Part shown: one piece after another, positions 58,101 through 64,000 of the stretch | How the letters are laid out: each line of letters starts with the position of its first letter | Position numbering within the stretch: position 1 is the first letter of the stretch | From: Neospora caninum Liverpool | Lineage: Eukaryota > Apicomplexa > Conoidasida > Eucoccidiorida > Sarcocystidae | Reading direction: 5' to 3' | Assembly (NCBI RefSeq): GCF_000208865.1 | Contig: NC_018395.1 | Span: forward strand, 4,512,839-4,576,838 | DNA length: 64,000 nucleotides | Position numbers and translations under genes: made by a program | Notes under the pieces: model-generated | What the model was told of the DNA's origin: nothing | The model's database searches: none | Seen by the model: only the letters and a program-made list of their open reading frames with translations

Positions 58101-61100
58101 AGATACTAGTGAGAAAGGTAAAAGGAGATACTGGAGACGAAGGTTGTTTGGGAAGCACGATTTCTGTTCGCGAACCCCTGCGCGAGGTACATCACCGTGC
58201 TTCCTGCAAGCACAATGTTGCAACGCCCAAAGAAAGCCGGCCTTGCAAAACGTTTGAGACAAACTCAGAATTTCGCACTCACAGAAGGTGCCTGGTTGAT
58301 GTCAGTAATACAGAGGAAATGGAACAACCTAGCAACGACACTTCCGGCTCAATGCAGCCTAGAGGTGTGCGTCGGACTTTTGAACGCTTTGGCGACGGAA
58401 AGTGCCCAGATGTTCCTCTCGACGTATCGATCGGTGAAGGTGAGAAGTCGACTGGCCTAATCCCTGTTGCGATAGACGGCCGTGTACACGGGAACCACAC
58501 AGCCGACAAACACGAAGTTGTAGCACAACTGATTCACAGGAATAATGCAGCAAGTGCAGGTTCCCCGGGAAAGAACATGGGCACCTTCACCAGCGTCCGC
58601 TCGACAGCCGGGCACGACGCAATACAAGCCGTTCTTGAAAAGGATAACGGCACAGCAGAGAACATTGCTTCCGCTTCAACAGTCTATGAAGCTGACGGAG
58701 GCGCGGATGCCTGCTGGGAGACAGATGGACGTAGGCCTGGTAGTCGCTCAGATACAAGAGTGGAAAAATGCGAAGCCATTCACCGGATTTGCGATCCTGA
58801 GTCAGCTGAAATCAACACGACACTTCATAGCCCTTCACCTGCATCTGCTCACAGCGTAGATCACGCAAGAAGCCGGCACTCGACCGATAGGTGTCGCTGG
58901 CACGATGCGAATTACCGTTCCGTCATGACCACTGGCGGCGAACAGCCTGCTGAGGCTTCTCGTGGCGAAGGGAGTCGGACTCCCGCCGAATCTCAGTGGG
59001 TGATCGGAGACGAAGACAGAGAGGAGACCGCGATAACCGCGCAACTCACAGTTCGCACGACATCTTCGGAGAATGCTCGATGCACTCGATCGGGTGAAGA
59101 CGAATGCTCCTTGCATGCGGACGAAGGCGAGTCTGAGTTGTCCGCAGACGCCCGACCCCTACCTGAGCAGGACGAGGAGTCCTCAGCTGAAGTCAAGACG
59201 GAGAAGCCCGCGCAACAGAGAGGCGGGAAACACCCTGCGCTTGATAAGCAAAGTGCGCGGCCGAGTGGCCCAGACAGCGACGCACAGCAAACGACTGCGT
59301 CGTTTTCTCACACGGAAAATTGTGTCGAACTGGAGCCAGAGGCAGGAACCAAAAACGCGATCGTAACGCCACTGCAGCAACAGAGAGATGACGCGGGGCC
59401 ACGTGAAGAGACAGTGCAGGGACGCACAGACACAGGCAACACAGCAGACGCCGCCCGCCGTCCAGCGTTGTCGGGATCGACTGCTGAGAAGAGGGCTGAC
59501 GGCGTGCCTGCGGCAAGCGCAGAAAGAAATCTCGACGTTCCATCGGTGCCTCGGCACCCCGCGTCGACTGGCTCTCCTCACGGACGAATGGGCCCTACGA
59601 GAGCCTCTCGACGGGCACGGCGAGGCCGAGGCGGCCGTGCACGCCGAGAGTCTTCGCCTTCTCTGGCAGCTGCCAAAGAGGGGAGAGCAGTTCAGCCTAC
59701 GCAGCCTACAGGAGAGCCTGCTTTTACGCGTTGGCGGGGTCTCACCGTTTCCTGCAGGGGGGACGAAGGATGCAGGGCGCTCTGTGGGGAGCAGGCTCCC
59801 GAACAGTCACCAGCGCACCCGACACCACTCGCTTTCAGGTGTCGTGCATCGTCGCCCGGCTCCGTTCACCCCGGTGTTCACGAAACAGAGGCAAACAGCC
59901 GGTCGAAAGGATCGACCGCCTGGCGTGCAGAAAGAGAGCGCCGCCAGGAGACCTTTCTGAGGGCATCGGTCGTCGATGACGACACATGGACGGCGGCAGA
60001 TCGGCCGACTGACGCGGGTCTAAAGACTACTTGCGTCGGCGAAGTCGTGCACCTAAGTGTATTCGAGCGCACCGCGAGTTGCACAAAAAACAGAGATGTG
60101 AACGCCACAGAAGGAGAAGAAACACAGGTACGACCGTACTCTTCTGCAGGCTTTGAGCCACAGGAAACTCCGTTTCCCGCTTCAGAACACCAGGGGTGCG
60201 GCACCCTGCCTGAGTCGGCGAAGGAAAACTCTCTTGCCAGCGACTCGTCCGTGGAAGAAACCGAGACAGGACGAACCGAAGCGACTTCTGTAGTGACACA
60301 GCTGACGGCTCGTCCACAAATTCCACCAGAGCCGGCAGCTACGGGAGTGTCTCGTCTCGCCGCTTCCGGCTCCGCATACGGAAACAGCGGAGGAAGGAAG
60401 AAGACGTGCCTAGAGGCTCTGGAGGAACAGAAAGCTGGGACACTACCGCAGGGAAGCGAGGATCCGGATCTGTGGATACAGGCGGGGCACACCGGACCAA
60501 CGGAAGACCCTCCACCTCTGTCTCCCACAGACCACTTGCGCGGGGTTGCCGCCAGGCAGTGCCAAGAGCCGATAGAAGTTGGGAGCTTTGTAGACGGCGA
60601 CACGGAGACAGAACCGGCACTTCCAGGCGCCGTCCCTCTCCGGACAGCTCCTAAACACCCTGAAGGAGAGGCCGAAAGGATTGCGTCACAGGCGTCAGCA
60701 ACGATTCGCAAAAACCTTCGACCTCTGGACGGGACCAGTCTAAAAGACGACACAGTCAGCGAGAACCGGGGCGGAGGAGACAGGGCCTTCGGCGCCACCT
60801 TCACTGAGAAAAAAGGAGACAGCGATGAAACGCGCGAGCACCGGATAGTGACAGAACTGGGGAAGAAGGGACAGAAGGAAGAAGCCAGGAATTGTAATGA
60901 ACCAAACTCAATTTCAAGACAAGCAGCCTGCCGGAGAGAGAAGAGACTTCTTGAAGTCCACACATCACAGAGCTCAGGAGGCAAGGCGAGAAAACAACCG
61001 GCTTCAGAAAAAGGAGGACAGGGAGACTGCGGTGAAGGGGAACGGCTGAAAAGGAACGCGAGAGAGGCGCTGCAGGGGGCAACGCCTCTGGAGGCCAGGC

Positions 61101-64000
61101 CGACAGCTGGAGGCACGGTAGGTGGACATCCCGAAGGAGAGAAGAGGGCTACCACCAGCGAGGCAGAACATGACGAATACGAAGGCGCATCGAAGAAAGC
61201 CGTTTGCAGTTCGACAGGGACACAGAGCAGTGAAGAGACTGCGACTGGCCAGAAAGGCGAAAGCAACTGCAAGACCCGTCAATCGTCTCCGCAGCCCCGT
61301 CCCACAATGCACGAGGTTTTTGTCGCTGACTGTGTATTCGACAAATTCCACCTCGACAGAGTGGAGAACGACACAGGGGAAGATGGAGAAGACTCCGGAG
61401 GTGAGGCGAGACTGAGGGAAACGGACGGTGACAAAGGGGAACCGATGGACGCGGAGAACAGCGACAGCTGCCTGCGGGCTGAAGACTGCATGCATCCGGC
61501 CACCAACCTCCTTTCGTCTGCGGTCCAGGCCTTCTGGCTCGGCATCGCCAGGGAGGTGCGTCCCAGAAGAAGCCTTGAGTCCCACCCCAGGAAATGGGGG
61601 TTGCGGACACTTCACCGAAATGCCTACCTCTCCAGCATTATTAGTTCCTCGCTATCGAAGCTGAAGAAGTCTGTGCAAACACTGATTGCAGTTCTCTTGC
61701 TTTCTCCCGTTCCTCTGTCGTTCTTATCTCTGTTCAGCCTTCATTATCGTACAGGATCTTCGCACGCTTCACCTGCCTTCTTCTCTCTGCCTCCGCGCTT
61801 TCTAACCCCTCGTGTGTCTTCGCTTCACCCCATAGCTGTCTCTACTCTCTCAACCCTACCGTCTGTTTCTTCTTTGTGCTCGCGGTTCATGCTTTCTCTT
61901 GCTGTTTCTCGCTCTACCCATTTCCTGCGTTTTCTTCTTGCGTCATTCTCAGCGACGCGCTTCTATCTGTGTTACCTCTTGTTTCGTGGTGTCTCGTTTT
62001 TCCTCGTTGCGCTGAGCCTGGGGCCGTGGTGGCTTGTGCCTGGCTTTTCACTAATCCTTCGCCCTCGTTCGCCATTCGTTGTTCCCTTTCAGGTTGCCCC
62101 ACATGCAATCCCTCCTTCCCTGCTGCCGCTGTGTTTGCGATTACCATCTGCCTATCTCTCCTTTTCGTCTTCTGCCTCCAAAAAGTATCGCGGACGAGCC
62201 ACAAACGCCCTTCCGTTCTCTCTCGTCGACCAGAAAAAGAAACTGAGCCGGAGGCTGTCGCGGATATCCTTTCGATCTCTTCTCCCAGTGCCTGCTCACC
62301 TCAAGGAGTACCCCCCAGCAGAGCTACACCTCGCACCGTGTGTCCGAGGTTCTCTTGCATCACGTTTTGCTTCCAAAGATCGAGCTGCGAAATGCACAGC
62401 TCGAGATCAAGGATATCACCTTCCTTCGTCCGACTCCTCGTCTGCTTCCTCGTCGGTGTCGTTTCCGACTTCCACTTCCTCTCTCTTCTCCAACGCCTCG
62501 TCTCCTGTGGTTTTGCCTTCTTCTTCTAGGCCTTTCACGACAACCGCGGGGCATTCTCACCGTCCATCTGCACAGACAGCAGAATCTGCAGCTCTTCTTG
62601 CTTCTCCTGGCCGGCCGCTAGAAATCGAGAACAAAGGAACCGTCCAGCCACCGGCGCTTCACTCGGAGTCGGAGACCTTGCATGGAGAAGGGCGGACCGA
62701 GAGAGAGATCCGGATACGGGAAGGAGACAGAATGGCGGGGCATGAATCCGGTCGGAAGGACAGAGGCACGAAAGGCAAAAGCGAAGGCGAAAACGGCGAA
62801 GACGGACCGCAGACGCATGGACAAGGGAGCCTTGAGGTGCGCGACGCTCCCGCACGTTTCGACCTTGACACACAGACGGAGAAGGAAGCAGCGTGCGCAG
62901 GAAGAGGTCAGAGAGGAGACGGAGAGAGGGGAACAGACAGAGAAAAGGAAAACAAAGAGAAGCCAGGAGCGACAGATCAAGACCAGCAGAGAGAGGACGA
63001 GGTAGGTGACGAACGGAGACGCAGGAGAGGAGAGAGAGAAGACCACGTGCGGCCGAGGGCCGCTCACCAAGGAGAAGAAAGAGACTCTAGTGGAGACAGG
63101 AAACGGCTTCACTGGTCATCACCGGTTGCAGGTACGGATCTCGAAAACCTGCCGGGGAAGCCGTCTGAGCTTTCCTCCTGCAGTACCGAAGCGCTTCATC
63201 TTTCCTCGTTGGTGGGCACTTGCGAGCACGAAGCACAGAGCGAAAACGAGGAGAGCCGGAAACCTGGCTCCACGCATTCTTTTGCCTCTCTTGTTCCTTT
63301 CGCTTCGTCGCGTTTCCCCTCGTCTCCGCCTCGAGCTTTGCCCGCCTCCGATGCTGCTCGCGCGTGTGCAGAGTCGCCGTTGTCGTCTCGTCGCGCGTCT
63401 TCCTGTCTTTCCTCTTCCTCCCGTTCTGCTGCCTCATCGTCCTCGTTCATGTCGTTTGCTCCTTTGGATCTTTCCGGTGCCTCGCCAGCCTTGCCGTCAA
63501 GTGGACAGAGTCCTCGAGCTACAGCTGTGCCTTCCGGATCCCCTGCTGCGCTGGGCGAGGCAGCGGCGGACCTCGCGCTGATTCCAGGCGACCACTCCCC
63601 CAGGCCTGCTACGAGGGGAAGCGGCGACTCATGGAGGCTCTGTTCTTCCGCGCCACACTGTGCTGAGAACCGAAACAGCCTCCAGACAGGTCTCTCCCGA
63701 GAAACCGCCACAACCAAGATGGATACAAAAGAAGAGACAACACAGCTCGTGTGTCCATCGTCGTCGTGTCAGGAGACGCACGACCAGGGAGACGCCAATT
63801 TTGCAGAGCCAGAGAGAACCGAGAGGGATCTTCAGAAGCAGGCTTCGCAGCCCTCTCCTTTAGCGGATTTCCTTCGACTTTCGACAGCAGACTGCGGAGT
63901 GCACTGCTTCAGCTATTACCTCCGTGGCGGCGTCTCTGCGAGCTTGCCCCTCATGTTGGGCGTGCGCGAGCGGCTGTGGTGTGCGGACGCGTGTGTCTCT
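55145..64000 (+). CDS. Giant low-complexity protein, 3' end beyond window
   Basis: Reading from the ATG at 55145 there is no stop in this frame through the last base, 2952 codons. An in-frame TGA at 55121-55123 fixes the 5' limit, and this is the first ATG after it. The first 6.4 kb encode a Ser/Glu/Thr/Pro-rich, mostly disordered protein with scattered short charged segments. At 61556 a GAG|GTGCGT donor begins a pyrimidine-rich stretch whose translation turns abruptly hydrophobic and charge-poor, so an intron is likely there. After about 62190 the charged, Ser-rich style returns. The final 45 or so codons (LADFLRLSTADCGVHCFSYY onward) look more globular and may be the start of a folded domain that lies outside the window. 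I recognise no family. Splicing within 62100-63150 is unresolved. The strand and the first exon are well supported by the length of the open frame. Confidence 0.8.
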   Translation, partial: MDSRCPPVAEAQEGRGTTCSRVSTVASLHPISCTQRYSVRSTDSSEEEKFSRGTDFSTFPFAAATLGSLSSWSATAVSSSTPSLSSSFEGKLQVKAPTFSVSLLSPDAPRSGYKTSLLSRESPGSVSTHSYRRGIRSEGSSRDGKIGKHWSTVDRAPMCPLTPSPWASSPRMPASFPSVRSGQNSVGQQQTLGYRPLRLPGVSTCLQQDAVTVSPRDSAPSPHFSPHRLSYGSSRSSISYAAPVRSVDYPPQHSPFLAGEELVSHPEVMSRYNCGNVHIPTEQQMGSAVQRITLPGPEIASSVPNGTHTRDGNILDWEPGCCPGGTPLSRSRPEMMPFPCSTSGNETTSEGNTRIHSTGEISGLGLRLSVAASSCRQQDSSTEAHPEHGVRRFVTEGKTSDTQRDFAHIATPEVQRSSPSPAALTGPVFGEPSRLSVPGTVSCSLPRERGEDHNNILRSQIQMDVALSCGTAKNEAPVNSLLRHTMMSSNRLFSRVSSERASDMQHVPTTSMDCWPSPGLSMENAFSPLTLTPRPPPLRRGFELQSSSAAGVDAQTCTSAQFGLCQSPKRLPLTLEKEIESQSLVNWACVESGLPREVGYFASKPVSGSRDLHKGPTGGMASQNIAIPERDVPRPTVVNLSLARTSASLLELTGASVPGEAGQANNGTSFTQADAPFCVFPTPNEKRSAEGHLRVGSTANAPASHTVPSLSRRCLHDELPLSDRVREEPVSVPPLGSSFTGRHPRGSVSLGTFADSYRHQKRDELGSPGPRAPCDGILQSAVSSRLASASGTADVFRSTPLFAVRRSEMDDILDGCYDSEDDNKLRRLLAPMPDSPFQKELSEMQFDFQQERQWKQCVALAIGAETAEHARYQGRTHVSNPKSISDAEPTRPRHERTLVSVKRPRVQPKRLQGDRHHSGNRLCVSESAFHERAGTDNIKGHGHPDMATDDLGAVCGHSLSGVAHDSKSEDGVCTLEIETGRTQCLEILVRKVKGDTGDEGCLGSTISVREPLREVHHRASCKHNVATPKESRPCKTFETNSEFRTHRRCLVDVSNTEEMEQPSNDTSGSMQPRGVRRTFERFGDGKCPDVPLDVSIGEGEKSTGLIPVAIDGRVHGNHTADKHEVVAQLIHRNNAASAGSPGKNMGTFTSVRSTAGHDAIQAVLEKDNGTAENIASASTVYEADGGADACWETDGRRPGSRSDTRVEKCEAIHRICDPESAEINTTLHSPSPASAHSVDHARSRHSTDRCRWHDANYRSVMTTGGEQPAEASRGEGSRTPAESQWVIGDEDREETAITAQLTVRTTSSENARCTRSGEDECSLHADEGESELSADARPLPEQDEESSAEVKTEKPAQQRGGKHPALDKQSARPSGPDSDAQQTTASFSHTENCVELEPEAGTKNAIVTPLQQQRDDAGPREETVQGRTDTGNTADAARRPALSGSTAEKRADGVPAASAERNLDVPSVPRHPASTGSPHGRMGPTRASRRARRGRGGRARRESSPSLAAAKEGRAVQPTQPTGEPAFTRWRGLTVSCRGDEGCRALCGEQAPEQSPAHPTPLAFRCRASSPGSVHPGVHETEANSRSKGSTAWRAERERRQETFLRASVVDDDTWTAADRPTDAGLKTTCVGEVVHLSVFERTASCTKNRDVNATEGEETQVRPYSSAGFEPQETPFPASEHQGCGTLPESAKENSLASDSSVEETETGRTEATSVVTQLTARPQIPPEPAATGVSRLAASGSAYGNSGGRKKTCLEALEEQKAGTLPQGSEDPDLWIQAGHTGPTEDPPPLSPTDHLRGVAARQCQEPIEVGSFVDGDTETEPALPGAVPLRTAPKHPEGEAERIASQASATIRKNLRPLDGTSLKDDTVSENRGGGDRAFGATFTEKKGDSDETREHRIVTELGKKGQKEEARNCNEPNSISRQAACRREKRLLEVHTSQSSGGKARKQPASEKGGQGDCGEGERLKRNAREALQGATPLEARPTAGGTVGGHPEGEKRATTSEAEHDEYEGASKKAVCSSTGTQSSEETATGQKGESNCKTRQSSPQPRPTMHEVFVADCVFDKFHLDRVENDTGEDGEDSGGEARLRETDGDKGEPMDAENSDSCLRAEDCMHPATNLLSSAVQAFWLGIAREVRPRRSLESHPRKWGLRTLHRNAYLSSIISSSLSKLKKSVQTLIAVLLLSPVPLSFLSLFSLHYRTGSSHASPAFFSLPPRFLTPRVSSLHPIAVSTLSTLPSVSSLCSRFMLSLAVSRSTHFLRFLLASFSATRFYLCYLLFRGVSFFLVALSLGPWWLVPGFSLILRPRSPFVVPFQVAPHAIPPSLLPLCLRLPSAYLSFSSSASKKYRGRATNALPFSLVDQKKKLSRRLSRISFRSLLPVPAHLKEYPPAELHLAPCVRGSLASRFASKDRAAKCTARDQGYHLPSSDSSSASSSVSFPTSTSSLFSNASSPVVLPSSSRPFTTTAGHSHRPSAQTAESAALLASPGRPLEIENKGTVQPPALHSESETLHGEGRTEREIRIREGDRMAGHESGRKDRGTKGKSEGENGEDGPQTHGQGSLEVRDAPARFDLDTQTEKEAACAGRGQRGDGERGTDREKENKEKPGATDQDQQREDEVGDERRRRRGEREDHVRPRAAHQGEERDSSGDRKRLHWSSPVAGTDLENLPGKPSELSSCSTEALHLSSLVGTCEHEAQSENEESRKPGSTHSFASLVPFASSRFPSSPPRALPASDAARACAESPLSSRRASSCLSSSSRSAASSSSFMSFAPLDLSGASPALPSSGQSPRATAVPSGSPAALGEAAADLALIPGDHSPRPATRGSGDSWRLCSSAPHCAENRNSLQTGLSRETATTKMDTKEETTQLVCPSSSCQETHDQGDANFAEPERTERDLQKQASQPSPLADFLRLSTADCGVHCFSYYLRGGVSASLPLMLGVRERLWCADACVS
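61556..62092 (+). other. Probable in-frame intron of the giant gene
   Basis: GTGCGT donor at 61556 after GAG, and a CCCTTTCAG acceptor ending at 62092, both phase 0. The length is 537 nt, a multiple of three, and it has no in-frame stop, so the reading frame is open with or without splicing. Composition is C/T-rich like other introns here. An alternative acceptor (AAAAAG at 62185) gives 630 nt, also phase 0. Confidence 0.5.

Noticed and set aside
59878..61272. 464-codon open frame on the minus strand
   Set aside because: It is the complement of the giant plus-strand gene. Stop-poor composition (few TTA, CTA, TCA in the sense frame) opens the antisense frame; its protein is Ser/Cys/Phe-rich noise.

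Overview
This window is nuclear DNA of a cyst-forming coccidian (Sarcocystidae: Toxoplasma, Neospora or Hammondia type). The signs are multi-exon genes with GT-AG introns, low-complexity acidic and Ser-rich proteins, long pyrimidine-rich introns, many (TA)n microsatellites, TGCATGC palindromes, two single-domain SRS surface-antigen genes and an apicomplexan AP2 factor. The first SRS protein resembles T. gondii SAG2A (SRS34A) as I recall it but is clearly not identical, which favours Neospora caninum over T. gondii. That species call is an inference without any alignment.

Layout. 1-1258: 5' flank and pyrimidine-rich leader. 1259-11199 (+): ESF1, a nucleolar 18S pre-rRNA processing factor, rebuilt as 13 exons and 1015 residues; intron 4 carries a 103-bp minisatellite. 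12419-17558 (-): a 1233-residue SP-rich coiled-coil protein in 4 exons. About 18829-22688 (+): a coiled-coil gene of many tiny exons, possibly related to CCDC61/VFL3; its 5' part is uncertain. 22742-24235 (-): a predicted secreted OTU-family cysteine protease in 5 exons, 298 residues. 26623-32854 (-): VPS45, a Sec1/Munc18 protein, in 12 exons, 658 residues. 37008-37589 and 39972-40583 (+): two intronless GPI-anchored SRS antigens inside an 11.6-kb gene-poor stretch. 44411-49924 (+): a single-exon AP2 factor of 1837 residues with a C-terminal AP2 domain and cysteine clusters. 55145 to the window end (+): one reading frame with no stop for 8.86 kb, a very large low-complexity protein that continues past the edge.

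The exon models come from manual translation with GT/AG sites and phase bookkeeping. ESF1, the SP-rich coiled-coil gene, OTU and VPS45 join without any frame conflict, which is strong internal support. The genes are housekeeping (ribosome biogenesis, endosomal SNARE control), regulatory (AP2, OTU) and host-interface (SRS). There is no operon logic: neighbours are convergent or divergent independent units. I saw no tRNA, rRNA, CRISPR array or transposon. The least expected items are the unterminated giant frame at the right edge, the secreted OTU protease assembled from short exons, and two introns whose length is a multiple of three and which are free of stops.
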